Source: Mesorhizobium helmanticense (GTDB lineage Bacteria; Pseudomonadota; Alphaproteobacteria; Rhizobiales; Rhizobiaceae). Taken from it: DNA of 64,000 bases. The notes under the pieces were generated by a model, which worked only from the letters and a program-made list of their open reading frames with translations, was not told where the DNA came from and searched no databases. The position numbers were made by a program, and so were the translations under genes. The number at the start of each line of letters is the position of its first letter. Position 1 is the stretch's first letter. Positions 25,484-35,700 of this stretch are shown here, in pieces. Location: assembly GCF_003034915.1 (NCBI RefSeq), contig NZ_PZJX01000043.1, positions 1 to 64,000 on the forward strand, given 5' to 3'.

Positions 25484-25906
25484 TCAGATGAGGCGCCGCC
25501 CCGACGCATCGATCACCACTTCGCCGTCCTCCTTGGTGAACGGCCCGATATCCGCATTGGGCAGGATGTCGAGAACCGCTTCCGAAGGCCTCGCCAGAAT
25601 GGTGCCGAGCGGCGTCACCACGATCGGCCGGTTGATCAGGATCGGATGCGCCAGCATGAAGTCGACGATCTCATCGTCGCTCCACTTCGGGTCGCCGAGA
25701 TTAAGTTCGGCGTAGGGCGTGCCCTTCTCGCGCAGCAATTCGCGCGGCGCCATCCCCATCGCCGCGATGAGCTCGACCAGCCGCTCGCGCGATGGCGGGT
25801 TTTTCAGATACTCGATCACCTCCGGCTCTTCGCCGGACTGCCGGATGATAGCGAGCGTGTTGCGCGAGGTGCCGCAGCCGGGGTTGTGATAGATGGTGAT
25901 TGTCAT
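25484..25906 (-). CDS. arsC: Arsenate reductase, glutaredoxin/Spx-type ArsC
   Basis: 140 residues. HNPGCGTSRNTL puts the catalytic Cys at 11. The Arg-containing region and the end LIQGRL-like PLGTILARPSEAVLDILPN match the glutaredoxin-coupled ArsC family. It reduces arsenate to arsenite. The ATG overlaps the acr3 stop by 4 bases. A much longer open frame upstream is antiparallel translation of acr3 and is ignored. Confidence 0.93.
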   Translation of the reverse strand: MTITIYHNPGCGTSRNTLAIIRQSGEEPEVIEYLKNPPSRERLVELIAAMGMAPRELLREKGTPYAELNLGDPKWSDDEIVDFMLAHPILINRPIVVTPLGTILARPSEAVLDILPNADIGPFTKEDGEVVIDASGRRLI

Positions 25907-27012
25907 TGCTCGGCCTTTTCCGTCGACATCGTGTTCCTGACTGCGGCGCCCTGCTCGTACCAGCCCCTGCTTCGGTTCACGATCCACACGACCGACAGCA
26001 TGACGGGCACCTCGATAAGCACGCCGACAACCGTTGCCAGCGCGGCGCCCGAGTTCAGTCCGAACAGCGCGATCGCGGCGGCCACGGCCAGTTCGAAGAA
26101 GTTCGACGCGCCGATGAGGGCGGATGGCCCGGCGACGCAGTGCCGCTCGCCGGACACGCGGTTGAGGAGATAGGCAAGTCCGGAGTTGAAATAGACCTGG
26201 ATCAGGATCGGCACCGCCAGCAGCGCGATCACCAGCGGCTGGGCGATGATCTGCTCGCCCTGAAAGCCGAACAGCAGCACCAGCGTCGCCAGCAGCGCGA
26301 ACAGCGACCAAGGCTGCATCCTGGCGAGAAGCGCATCGAGCGCGGCCTGCCCCTTCGTCGCCAGCAGCCGGGCACGAGCGAGTTGCGCGACGATGACCGG
26401 CAGCACAATGTAAAGCGCGACGGACAGCACCAGCGTGCCCCAGGGCACGGTGATTGCCGAAAGACCGAGCAGCAATCCGACAATGGGCGCGAATGCGACA
26501 ATCATGATCGCATCGTTCAGCGCGACCTGCGAAAGCGTGAAATTCGGCTCGCCGCGCGTCAGGTTCGACCATACGAACACCATGGCCGTACATGGGGCGG
26601 CGGCGAGAATGATCAGCCCGGCAATATAGGAATCGATCTGCGCCTCGGGCAGCAAGGGCCGGAACAGCCAGCCGACGAAGAGCCAGCCGAGCAGCGCCAT
26701 GGAGAACGGTTTCACGGCCCAGTTGATGAACAGCGTCACGCCGATACCACGCCAATAGGTTCCGACCTTGGCAAGCGAACCGAAATCGACCCGCAGAAGC
26801 ATCGGAACGATCATCAACCAGATCAGCACGGCCACGGGAAGGTTGACCTTCGCGACCTCCGCCGCCGCGATCGCGCCGAACAGGCCCGGCAGTAGGTGGC
26901 CGAGCGCCACACCCGCGACGATGCATAAGGCCACCCAGACCGTCAGATATTTCTCGACGAAGCCAATGCCGGGACGCGGCACATCGCCTGTATTCAGAGC
27001 ATGATCCGTCAC
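25903..27012 (-). CDS. acr3: Arsenite efflux permease, Acr3 family
   Basis: 369 residues with about ten membrane segments. The conserved AAAPCTAMVFVWSNLTRG motif with the essential cysteine is present, as are GASNFFELAVAAAIALFG and the N-terminal WLMIVPMLLRVDF. Acr3 proteins expel arsenite using the membrane potential. It sits between the two arsenate reductase genes, so reduction and export are encoded together. Confidence 0.94.
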   Translation of the reverse strand: MTDHALNTGDVPRPGIGFVEKYLTVWVALCIVAGVALGHLLPGLFGAIAAAEVAKVNLPVAVLIWLMIVPMLLRVDFGSLAKVGTYWRGIGVTLFINWAVKPFSMALLGWLFVGWLFRPLLPEAQIDSYIAGLIILAAAPCTAMVFVWSNLTRGEPNFTLSQVALNDAIMIVAFAPIVGLLLGLSAITVPWGTLVLSVALYIVLPVIVAQLARARLLATKGQAALDALLARMQPWSLFALLATLVLLFGFQGEQIIAQPLVIALLAVPILIQVYFNSGLAYLLNRVSGERHCVAGPSALIGASNFFELAVAAAIALFGLNSGAALATVVGVLIEVPVMLSVVWIVNRSRGWYEQGAAVRNTMSTEKAEQ

Positions 27013-27029
27013 GATACGATCTTCCTTCC

Positions 27030-27539
27030 TCAGCCGACCTTCGGCAGATTGCGGCCGATTTCATCGAGCCGCTTCTGCAGGGCGAGCTTGTCGATCTTGT
27101 TCATCGGCAGGCTGACGAAGATCGAAATCCGGTTGTTGAGCATGCGATAGGCCTCGGCGAAAGCCAGATGCTTTTCGGCGTCGGTGCCTTCGACGGCGGC
27201 CGGGTCGGGCACGCCCCAATGCGCCGTCATCGGCTGGCCCGGCCAGACCGGACAGGATTCATTGGCCGCGTTGTCGCAGACCGTGAAGACGAAGTTCATC
27301 TCCGGCGCGCCGGCAACGGCGAATTCCTGCCAGTCTTTCGAACGGGCGAAGGACGTATCGTGATTGAGGGTTTTCAAAAGCTGAAGGGCGAACGGATGGA
27401 CCTCTCCTTTCGGGTGCGATCCGGCCGAATATGCCCTAAACTTGCCGGCTCCGACACGATTGAGGATCGCTTCGGCAAGGATCGACCGTGCCGAATTGCC
27501 GGTGCAGAGAAAAAGAACATTATATGGCTCGCTCATCAC
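27030..27539 (-). CDS. arsC: Arsenate reductase, low-molecular-weight phosphatase type
   Basis: 169 residues. The phosphatase P-loop LFLCTGNSARS at residues 9-19 has the CX5R form with Cys12. The typical thioredoxin-linked cysteine pair region is seen as FTVCDNAANESCPVWPGQP. This enzyme is unrelated in fold to the second arsC at 25484, so the cluster encodes two independent routes from arsenate to arsenite. It reads between arsR1 and acr3, the start following AGGAGG. Confidence 0.93.
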   Translation of the reverse strand: MMSEPYNVLFLCTGNSARSILAEAILNRVGAGKFRAYSAGSHPKGEVHPFALQLLKTLNHDTSFARSKDWQEFAVAGAPEMNFVFTVCDNAANESCPVWPGQPMTAHWGVPDPAAVEGTDAEKHLAFAEAYRMLNNRISIFVSLPMNKIDKLALQKRLDEIGRNLPKVG

Positions 27540-27549
27540 ACATCCTCCT

Positions 27550-27894
27550 TCAACATTCGCAAGTGACAGCTTGAATGACGGGCCGGCACAGCTCCGGCGC
27601 GCCGTTGCAGCAATCTTCCATCAGATAGGCAAGCAGATCGCGAAAGCCGGTCATGTCGGCGACGTAGCGGATCGTCCGGCCCTCGCGCTCGGCGCGGACG
27701 AGGCCGGCATGGTCCAGCACCTTCAGATGCGCCGACATCGTATTCTGCACCGCATCGAGCCGCGAAGCGACCTCGCCGGCCGGCATGCCGGCCGCGCCCG
27801 CCCGAACCAGCAGGCGAAAGACTTCCAGCCTGGTGTCCTGACCGAGCGCTGCCAATGCAAGGAGAGCGGCTTTCTTGTCCATGTATCTATACAT
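27550..27894 (-). CDS. arsR: ArsR-family repressor 1
   Basis: 114 residues, winged helix with NTMSAHLKVLDHAGLVRAER as recognition region. Cysteines at 95, 96, 103, 112 and 114 (MEDCCNG..ELC..TCEC) form a cysteine-rich end for metalloid sensing. A second ATG at 27882 (MDKKAALLAL) is also plausible. It is the first gene of the arsR1-arsC-acr3-arsC array. The 149 bases upstream, up to ialB, presumably hold its promoter and operator, but I see no clear dyad. Confidence 0.88.
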   Translation of the reverse strand: MYRYMDKKAALLALAALGQDTRLEVFRLLVRAGAAGMPAGEVASRLDAVQNTMSAHLKVLDHAGLVRAEREGRTIRYVADMTGFRDLLAYLMEDCCNGAPELCRPVIQAVTCEC

Positions 27895-28043
27895 CCAGAG
27901 TTAAGGATATTTAGCGCCAACATATGACAGCTGGATGACGGCAGGCAAGCGACCCCGATCCAAATATCCAGATTTTGCCCAGTCCGTAAATAGGGGAGAC
28001 GATTCTCAGCCTGAGCCTGAGAAGCCGCCGCGCGTGCGGGAAG

Positions 28044-28697
28044 CTATCGCTGCAATTGCGATGTACGCGCCAATGCCGCCCCAAAACCGACAAGTGAAAT
28101 TTGAAGGGTGAGTGGCTGGCCGCTGGTTTCGACCGTAACCCGCGCGGCGAGCGTTGTTCCGGCTTCCAGCGTCTTGGTGTCGGCATGGTTGAATTGCACT
28201 GCGGCAATACATCCTGCCGCGACGCAATGGGTGAACTGAAGCTTTGAGGCAGGATCATGCTTGTCGACCTGCAACACCAGCCCATCCGCGAGCCGTATCC
28301 CCAGGGGCAACAGAACATGGCCTAACACACTGCCTTCTGATGGGAATAGGTCTATTGCAAACCCAACTTGTTCCGTTTTCTGGTTCGCCAAAACCTGGTT
28401 CAATGTGCAGAGCTTTTTGTTGCTGACAACCCTGCACTGGACAGTCCATGCGCCGTAGACTTCGGAGATGGACGTAGCCCCATTTGGTAGTATCGGAGTG
28501 CCCTGCGGCGTTACCGGTGTGTCCTGACCGCCTGCTGGGCCGCGTTGGTTATTGACAGGCGCTTGAACGAGAAGCCAATCCCCACCGTGTCTCTCGCCGC
28601 CATCAGTGCCGCCTTGCCGCGCGGAGACGGTCAGGCATGAAACAGCAAGCAAGACACTACAGGCCAGGAAGCGTCTTAATAGCCAAGGGCACGACAT
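28044..28697 (-). CDS. IalB-family (invasion-associated locus B) protein
   Basis: 217 residues with a signal peptide (about 1-26). The mature part follows the IalB pattern: YGAWTVQCRVVSNKKLCTLNQVLANQKT, PLGIRLADGLVLQVD and FTHCVAAGCIAAV with four cysteines. These are periplasmic or surface proteins of alphaproteobacteria. An in-frame ATG at 28763 overlaps the secretin stop by 4 bases and would add 22 residues; translation may be coupled there, but the hydrophobic signal starts at 28697. Confidence 0.82.
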   Translation of the reverse strand: MSCPWLLRRFLACSVLLAVSCLTVSARQGGTDGGERHGGDWLLVQAPVNNQRGPAGGQDTPVTPQGTPILPNGATSISEVYGAWTVQCRVVSNKKLCTLNQVLANQKTEQVGFAIDLFPSEGSVLGHVLLPLGIRLADGLVLQVDKHDPASKLQFTHCVAAGCIAAVQFNHADTKTLEAGTTLAARVTVETSGQPLTLQISLVGFGAALARTSQLQR

Positions 28698-28759
28698 CAC
28701 TTCAGCTTTCCTGCCGGGATGCCACGACTGGCCGAGCCGCGTCACCGTCGTTCCGGCCC

Positions 28760-30343
28760 TCATTTGTAGATGTACCCGATCGTCCCATGGTATTTCTGAT
28801 CAGGCGCTTTGGCATCACCCCCACCGTATAGTCTGTTCACCTGGCCCATGAACATTGCAGCCTCGTCACCCGCGGCACTGAAATTATCATCTGGCTTCGA
28901 CAGTTCATTGGCAGGCACTGGACGCACCAGGTATGGCGTCACAATAATTACGAGTTCTGTTTCATTGCGCACAAAGTCCCGGCTTCGAAACAGCGTGCCC
29001 AGCACCGGGATTTTTGAAAGTCCAGGGTATCCGCTAACCGCCTGGCGAACGTCGTCGCGAACCAGGCCTGCTATCATCATCGAACCACCGGACGGCAGTT
29101 CGACTGTCGTGTCGGCAAGACGTTTGCGAATGGACAGGATGTTTGAGCCTGGCGTGTAGCTTTTGCTGCCGCTGCCATCATCTGTGCTGCTTCCGGAAGT
29201 CGATGCAGATCCCTCAAGTGTGGGCTCGGACACCTGGGTACGGATTTTAAGGCTGATACGGCCGGGGGAGAGGACCACAGGCTGAAATTCGAGTCCAATA
29301 CCGTACTCGACCTTTTCGAAACTGTAGTCGGTCTTTCCATCGCTGGTCGATGCATTGCTGACAATGTTGTAGTCCCCACCAACCCGGAAAGTCGCCTTTT
29401 CGCCTGAGACTGCGGTCAGCGTCGGTTCAGCGAGCGTCTTCATGACGCCGGCTTGTTCCATCGCGTTGATTGAGGCGTCCAGTGCCGAGGTACTTATGCT
29501 GACGCCCGAGCCAGAAAGGGCCTTTCCAAGACCATAGGGGTTGTCGCTGACTGCGCCCCAACTGATGCCATTGCTGGTGCCCGAGGCGCTCAGGTTCACG
29601 CCCAGTTGCTTCATCACCACGCGGCTGACCTCCGCCACAGTCACCCTCAGAGTGACTTGATCCTCGCCAGATATCGCCAGCAGATTTATGATTTTGCTTT
29701 CTCGCCGGTCGCTATCGGGGTTGTCGATCGCTACCCCGCTTTCAGATGACCCGCCGCTCGCGGTTTGCGAATACTGACCGGTGGTTGCTTCGCCGCCGCT
29801 GACAAAAATTTCTGCGAGGCTGACAGCGCGCGAGGAGTCTATCGGGGTTTCGACGCTTCCACTCAGCACAACATTGTCATTCAGAAGCTCGACAGTGATT
29901 TTCGAGTTGGGAATGAATCGCTTCAGATAAGCTTCCAGGCCTGTTACATCACGCTCAACGATCAGGGTAATATCGGCAACTTGTTCCTGGTTGGCGTCGA
30001 ACACGAAGATGTTCGTCTCACCGACCTGCTTGCCAAAGACATACACCCGCCGCGATGTACGCATGACAGCGTCAGCCACTGAAGGATTCCCGACCAGAAT
30101 GTCGCTGGCATCCGTCGGGATATCCAAAACCAGAGCCTTGTTGAGGCCAAGCTTTACGCGTTTAACGCCGCTTGGTGCCTGGCTCTCTATTGTTTTGCGG
30201 TCCGCTGCGTCAGCAGTGAGTAGGCCCGCCACTACAAATAGATACCCAAGCGCAAGCGGAGACATTAACAAAAGCGCTCTATGAGTTCTCCGCAAGCAAA
30301 AGAAGCGCTTCGCAGTTCTTTGTGCTTTGTCCGGATAACGCAT
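28760..30343 (-). CDS. Outer-membrane secretin, CpaC/RcpA type
   Basis: 527 residues. A signal segment is near residues 23-45; the N-terminal pilus-secretin region (KRVKLGLNKALVLDIPTDASDILVGNPSVADAVM) comes next, then a BON-like part, then the secretin domain with the block RLADTTVELPSGGSMMIAGLVRDD and RSRDFVRNETELVIIVTPYLVRP. Secretins form gated pores for Tad pili or type II export. No other pilus or secretion genes lie near it, so it is an orphan here, paired only with the IalB-family gene. Confidence 0.9.
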   Translation of the reverse strand: MRYPDKAQRTAKRFFCLRRTHRALLLMSPLALGYLFVVAGLLTADAADRKTIESQAPSGVKRVKLGLNKALVLDIPTDASDILVGNPSVADAVMRTSRRVYVFGKQVGETNIFVFDANQEQVADITLIVERDVTGLEAYLKRFIPNSKITVELLNDNVVLSGSVETPIDSSRAVSLAEIFVSGGEATTGQYSQTASGGSSESGVAIDNPDSDRRESKIINLLAISGEDQVTLRVTVAEVSRVVMKQLGVNLSASGTSNGISWGAVSDNPYGLGKALSGSGVSISTSALDASINAMEQAGVMKTLAEPTLTAVSGEKATFRVGGDYNIVSNASTSDGKTDYSFEKVEYGIGLEFQPVVLSPGRISLKIRTQVSEPTLEGSASTSGSSTDDGSGSKSYTPGSNILSIRKRLADTTVELPSGGSMMIAGLVRDDVRQAVSGYPGLSKIPVLGTLFRSRDFVRNETELVIIVTPYLVRPVPANELSKPDDNFSAAGDEAAMFMGQVNRLYGGGDAKAPDQKYHGTIGYIYK

Positions 30344-30688
30344 AGCTCTTCGCTTTCGTGCCTTTCAGAAATTTCTGAACAGGCGACAAAGTGATTCCAT
30401 GCCTAGGATAACTTAGGTGATTTTCCCGGTTATTTCCGTACGTATCCGAATGTTTCTGCCGACCCGATTTTTGTGACGAAACGTTTCCGGTTCCGTCCGA
30501 GGATGCTTTGGTGGATGCCAGCCGACAGATCTGCTCGCAATCAGGAACCGTGCGGCAATCGGGAGGCGGGCGTGCGCGCACCGTCACCCGGGATTTGTAG
30601 AGACTTTGCCAACCGGAACACCACGTTCTGTTCAGGCCGTCGGCCCAAAGCCGCGACCGAAGCTAAACAGAACCTGCCCTCCTGATCG
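30344..30688. other. Gap upstream of the secretin gene
   Basis: 345 bases, no gene seen. At 30446-30456 is CCGAATGTTTC, the same 11 bases found in the inverted operator-like site at 42517. A GAAACGTTTCCGG-like block lies about 20 bases on. A GTTCTGTT/AACAGAAC pair (about 30625 and 30666) near the end of the MucR-like gene could be a loose hairpin. Confidence 0.45.
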
Positions 30689-31162
30689 TCACAACCTTTC
30701 CGCCACGCTCGTTCTGCTCTCTCTTGTTTTTTTGGCAGCAGGTCTTTTCGTTTGCTGCGGCTTTCGTCCCAGGCCGAATTTCTTTGCCAGGAGCGAACGC
30801 GATGCAGCGTAGTTCGGAGCGACCATCGGATAGTCGGAGGGCAAGCCCCATTTTGCGCGATACTCGTCCGGCGACAGACCGTAGCTTACGCGCAGGTGAC
30901 GCTTCAGGGATTTGAACTTCTTGCCATTCTCCAGCGAGATCAGGAAATCCGGCGTGACGGATTTCCTGATTGGAACCGCTGGCTTCAATGGCTCTACCGC
31001 AATTTGGATTGAAGGATCGGACCGCAGCAAATCCAGAGACTGGTAGATCTGGTCGATCAAAGATGGAAGTTCGCTTGCAGGAACGGGGTTGTTCGAAACG
31101 TATGCGGAAACCACGTTTGCCATGAGTTTTACAAGCGTGTCTTTTGAGCCGGCCTCAGCCAT
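30689..31162 (-). CDS. Ros/MucR-family regulator lacking zinc ligands
   Basis: 157 residues. It matches MucR in PDFLISLENGKKFKSLKRHLRVSYGLSPDEYRAKWGLPSDYPMVAPNYA. In Ros/MucR the zinc is held by Cys-X2-Cys and two His; here the two cysteine positions read Ser (LIS) and Asn (EN) and the last His reads Ser (VSY); only the first His (KRHL) remains. Mesorhizobium is known to have family members that fold without zinc. The ATG at 31162 follows GAGGAGAGAG. MucR proteins repress surface polysaccharide and motility genes. It is a single gene. Confidence 0.88.
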   Translation of the reverse strand: MAEAGSKDTLVKLMANVVSAYVSNNPVPASELPSLIDQIYQSLDLLRSDPSIQIAVEPLKPAVPIRKSVTPDFLISLENGKKFKSLKRHLRVSYGLSPDEYRAKWGLPSDYPMVAPNYAASRSLLAKKFGLGRKPQQTKRPAAKKTRESRTSVAERL

Positions 31163-31193
31163 TTCTCTCTCCTCTGGTTGATGGTTCATTTGT

Positions 31194-32693
31194 TCACTGC
31201 GTTACAGGCTTCGACACCAGGCGCGGACCAGTCTTGACGTCGACGATCTCGGGCTTGGCTGCATTGATCGTGCCGTCCCAGCCGCCGCCGAGGGCCTTGT
31301 TGAGCGCGATGTAGTCGGTGGCGATGGCGATGCGGCTTTGCAGCAGATCGTCCTCGGCCGAGTAGAGCGAGCGCTCAGCGTCCAGCACCTCGAGAAGGCT
31401 TGTCTCCCCGGCCTTGTAAAGCGCGCCTTCAAGGTGTGCCGCGTCTGCGTAGGATTTCGCGGAGGAAGCGAGCTTGCTGTTCCTGATGCGCTCCTGGCGT
31501 AGCGCAACGAGCGCGTTTTCCACATCCTCGAGCGCCGTCAGCACGGAGGCCTGGTAGGCGATGAAATATTGATCGCGCTGGGCTTTGGCGACCTCGACGG
31601 CCGCCTTCAGCTGACCGGCATTGAACAGCGGCACGCTCAGCGTCGGCCCGAACGACCAGCCGATCGAGGAGTTCTTGCCGAGATCGCCGAGCTTGAAGGC
31701 TGACGTGTCGATGTCTCCCGTCAGGCTGACCGAGGGATAGCGCGCCGCCTCGGCCTGGCCGATCTTGGCGGTATATTGCGCGTATTGCCGCTCGGCCATG
31801 CGCACGTCGGGGCGGGCTAGCAGAATGTCGGCCGGAATCCCGGCCGGGATCGGCAGGCGCGGCGTGGGAATCGGCGCGCTGCGCCTCAGCCGCTCGTTCA
31901 AGGCGGAAGGCGGACGGCCGGTGAGCACTGCAAGGCGATGCACCGCTTCGGCGTAGCCTGCTTCCAACGACGGAACGTCTGCCTCGGTGCTGCTTGCCTG
32001 TCCCATCGCCTTGGCGACATCGGCCGCTGTCGCCGTGCCGGCTTGCGCCATGGCGCGGGTGAGCACCGCCGTTTGCTTTTGCGAGGCGGCTGCGCGCCGG
32101 GCGAGCTGAATGCGGGCCTGATAGCCGCGCGCCTGCGCATAGCTGGACGCCACGTCGCCGACGAGCGTCAGCAGCGTCGAGCGCAGCTCCTCCTCGGAGG
32201 CGTCCATCCCATAGCGCGCGGCCTCGACGCTTCTGCGGTTGGCGCCGAACAGGTCGAGTTCCCAACTGGCGTCAAAGCCGGCCTGGTATTGACTGTAGGC
32301 ATCGCTGGCAGTTCCGCCCGATGCGGTCGCAGCCGTCTTGTTGCGTGTGGCGGACGCCGAGCCGTCGGCGGACGGGAACAATGTGCCGGCGCTCTGGCGA
32401 TAGCTGGCGCGCGCCTCGCGGATCCTGGCCTTGGCGGTAGCGACATCGAGATTGCCGGTAACCGCTTCCTCGACCAGCGTGTTCAGCTGAGGATCGCGCA
32501 GCCGCTGCCACCATTTCGACAGTTGCGCCGGCCTGGCGGCCTTTGCCGGCTTCTGGCCGCTCCAGTTCGCCGGCATCGGCAAAAGCGGCTTCTGATAATC
32601 CGGACCGACGACGCATCCCGCGAGCAGGACAGCGGTGAAAATCGGCACGACCGTCCGCCTCGCGGCCACCAAGCCACGTTCAAAACCTGTCAT
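31194..32693 (-). CDS. Outer-membrane efflux lipoprotein, NodT family
   Basis: 499 residues. The lipobox LLAGC (Cys27) starts a TolC-like factor: WWQRLRDPQLNTLVEEA near residues 61-77 and the repeated helical hairpins GNLDVATAKARIREARA and SLEAGYAEAVHRLAVLTG are family marks. It supplies the outer-membrane channel for the RND pump genes immediately upstream on the same strand (gap of about 10 bases to the pump). Confidence 0.93.
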   Translation of the reverse strand: MTGFERGLVAARRTVVPIFTAVLLAGCVVGPDYQKPLLPMPANWSGQKPAKAARPAQLSKWWQRLRDPQLNTLVEEAVTGNLDVATAKARIREARASYRQSAGTLFPSADGSASATRNKTAATASGGTASDAYSQYQAGFDASWELDLFGANRRSVEAARYGMDASEEELRSTLLTLVGDVASSYAQARGYQARIQLARRAAASQKQTAVLTRAMAQAGTATAADVAKAMGQASSTEADVPSLEAGYAEAVHRLAVLTGRPPSALNERLRRSAPIPTPRLPIPAGIPADILLARPDVRMAERQYAQYTAKIGQAEAARYPSVSLTGDIDTSAFKLGDLGKNSSIGWSFGPTLSVPLFNAGQLKAAVEVAKAQRDQYFIAYQASVLTALEDVENALVALRQERIRNSKLASSAKSYADAAHLEGALYKAGETSLLEVLDAERSLYSAEDDLLQSRIAIATDYIALNKALGGGWDGTINAAKPEIVDVKTGPRLVSKPVTQ

Positions 32694-32703
32694 ATGAAGA
32701 CCC

Positions 32704-35700
32704 TTATTGCTGGTTGGCTGTTACCGGTGGTGTTTCGCCTGTATCCTGCCCAGTATCCTGCTTGGCCGCCTTGCCCCTGAAGATGCGCCGCACCGTGACG
32801 AACAGCAGCGGCACCAGGAACACGCCGATCACCGTCGCCGCGATCATGCCGCCCATCACGCCGATGCCGACGGAGTTCTGCGCCCCCGAGCCGGCGCCGC
32901 TGGCGATCGCAAGCGGCGTCACGCCGAGGATGAAGGCCAGCGACGTCATCAGGATCGGCCGCAGCCGTTGTCGCGCCGCTTCCAGCGTCGCCTCGACCAA
33001 CCCCATGCCGGCGGTCTGCCGCTCGATGGCGAACTCGACGATGAGGATGGCATTCTTGGCGGCAAGCCCGATCGTCGTCAGCAACCCGACCTTGAAATAG
33101 ACGTCGTTGGTCTGGCCGAATAGGGTCGCCGCCAGCAACGCGCCAAAGATGCCGATCGGCACCGAGAGCATGACCGCGAACGGGATCGACCAGCTTTCAT
33201 AGAGCGCGGCCAGGCATAGGAACACGACCAGCGCCGAAATCGCATAGAGGGACAGCGCCTGGTTGCCGGAAAGCCGCTCCTGATGCGACAGTCCCGTCCA
33301 TTCGTGGGAATATCCGGCGGGCAGCTGCGCCACCAGCCTGTCGATCTCGTCCATCGCGGCACCCGAACTGATGCCGGCGGCGGCCGCGCCCTGGATCTCG
33401 ACCGCCGCCGAACCATTGTAGCGTTCGAGCCTGGGCGAGCCGAACGTCCAGTGGCTGGAGGCAAAGGCCGAGAACGGCACCATGGCGCCGTTGGAATTGC
33501 GGACTTGCCATTTCTCCAGGTCTTCCGGCTGCATGCGGAAGTTCGGGTCCGACTGCAGATAGACCGGCTTCACCCGTCCACGATCGATGAAGTCGTTGAC
33601 GTAGTCGCTGCCCCAGGCGGTCGACAGCGTGTTGTTGATGTCGGCAAGGCTAACGCCCAGCGCGCTGGCTTTTTCCTGATCGATGTCGACCGAAAATTGC
33701 GGCTGGTCCTCCTGGCCGTTGGGCCTTGTGTTGGCCAGCAGCTTGCTCTGCCCGGCCAGGGCCAGAAGCTGGTTGCGCGTCTGGATCAGCGCGTCATGGC
33801 CGGCGCCATTGACGTCCTGCAGATAGAAGTCGAAACCGTTGGTGTTGCCGAAGCCCTGGATGGCCGGCGGAGCGAGCGCGAAGACCTGGGCGTCCCTGAT
33901 CCTGGAGAAGGCGCCCATCGCACGGCCGGCGACCGCTTGCGCGGCCAAGGCCGGCGATTTGCGTTGATCGAAATCCTTCATTCGCACGAACGCGATGCCG
34001 ACATTCTGCCCGGCGCCGCCAAAGCCGAAGCCTGAGGCGGTGAAGACCCCTTCGACCGCATCCTTTTCTTGCTTGAGATAGTGGTCGGTCACTTGGGCCA
34101 GCACGCGCTCGGTCCGGTCCTGCGTCGCGCCGACCGGCAGTTGCACGCTGGTGATCAGGATGCCCTGATCCTCTTCCGGCAGGAACGAGCTCGGCAGCCG
34201 CGCAAACATCCAGCCCATGGCAATGACGATGGCAAGGAAGACGACCAGGAAGCGCTTGCCCCGGTTGATGATGCCGTGCGAGCCGTCGCGATAGGCTGTT
34301 GTGCCGCGGTCGAACACACGGTTGAACCAGCCGAACGGACCTTTCTGCGTCGCGTGGTCCTTGGGCGGCCGCAGGATCGTGGCGCAAAGCGCCGGCGTAA
34401 GCACCAGCGCGACCAGCACGGACAGCACCATCGCCGAGACGATGGTCACCGAGAATTGCCGGTAGATGATGCCGGTGGAGCCGCCGAAGAAAGCCATCGG
34501 CACGAACACGGCCGAAAGCACTGTGGCGATGCCGATCAGCGCGCCGGTGATCTCGTTCATCGACTTGCGCGTCGCCTCTTTCGGCGGCAGCCCTTCCTCC
34601 TGCATCACGCGTTCGACATTCTCGACGACGACGATGGCATCGTCGACGAGTAGGCCGATGGCCAGCACCATGGCGAACATGGTCAGCGTGTTGACCGAAT
34701 AGCCGAACAGCGACAGCACGCCGAATGTGCCGAGCAGCACCACCGGCACGGCGATGGTCGGGATGATGGTCGCGCGCAAATTCTGCAGGAAGACGAACAT
34801 CACCAGGAACACCAGCACGATCGCCTCGGCCAGCGTCTTGACCACCTCCTCGATCGACAGCCGCACGAAGGGCGAGGTGTCGTAGGGATAGACGACCTCG
34901 ACCCCTTGCGGGAAGGTCGAGCTCAGCCGGGCGATCGTCGTGCGCACCGCCTCGGCGGTGTTGATGGCGTTGGCGCCGGTCGCCAGATTGACGGCGACGC
35001 CCGCTGCCGGCTTGCCGTTGTAGTTGGCTTGCGTCGTATAGCTTTCGGCGCCGAGCTCGACGGTGGCGACGTCGTTGAGCCGAACCAGCGACCCGTCCGT
35101 CTGGCTCTTCAGGATGATGTTGCGGAACTGTTCGGCGGTTTGCAGCCGGCTCTTGGCGGTCACCGTTGCATTGAGCTGCTGGCCCTTGCGCGCCGGCAGG
35201 CCGCCGAGCTGGCCGGCCGAAACCTGCGTGTTCTGCGCCTCGATCGCCGAAGCCACATCGCTCGGCATCAGAGCATACTTGGCGAGCTGGTCCGGGTCGA
35301 GCCAGATACGCATGGCATAGCCGGAGCCGAAAAGCTGCGTCGAGCCGACGCCCTCGACGCGTTTCAGCGTGTCGTTGACGGTGGCGTCGACATAGTCGGC
35401 GAGATCGGTCGAGTTCATCTTGCCATCGCTCGAGACGAAGCCAATGACCATCAGGAAGCCGGTCGAGGATTTGGAAACGGTGATGCCGTTGCTCTGCACC
35501 ACCTGCGGCAATTGCGACTGCACCAGTTGCAGCTTGTTCTGCGTCTGCACCTGGGCGGTGTCGGGATCTGCGGCAGTGGTGAAGGTCAGCGTGATAGAGG
35601 CCGAACCGGTCGAGGTCGACGTCGCCGTCATGTAGTCGAGATTGTCGATGCCGGTCATGCCTTGCTCGATGACCTTGGTCACCGAATTTTCCACGGTCTG

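Noticed and set aside
25907..27064. N-terminal extension of arsC2 up to 27064
   Set aside because: It is out-of-frame reading of acr3; the ArsC fold begins at the ATG at 25906.
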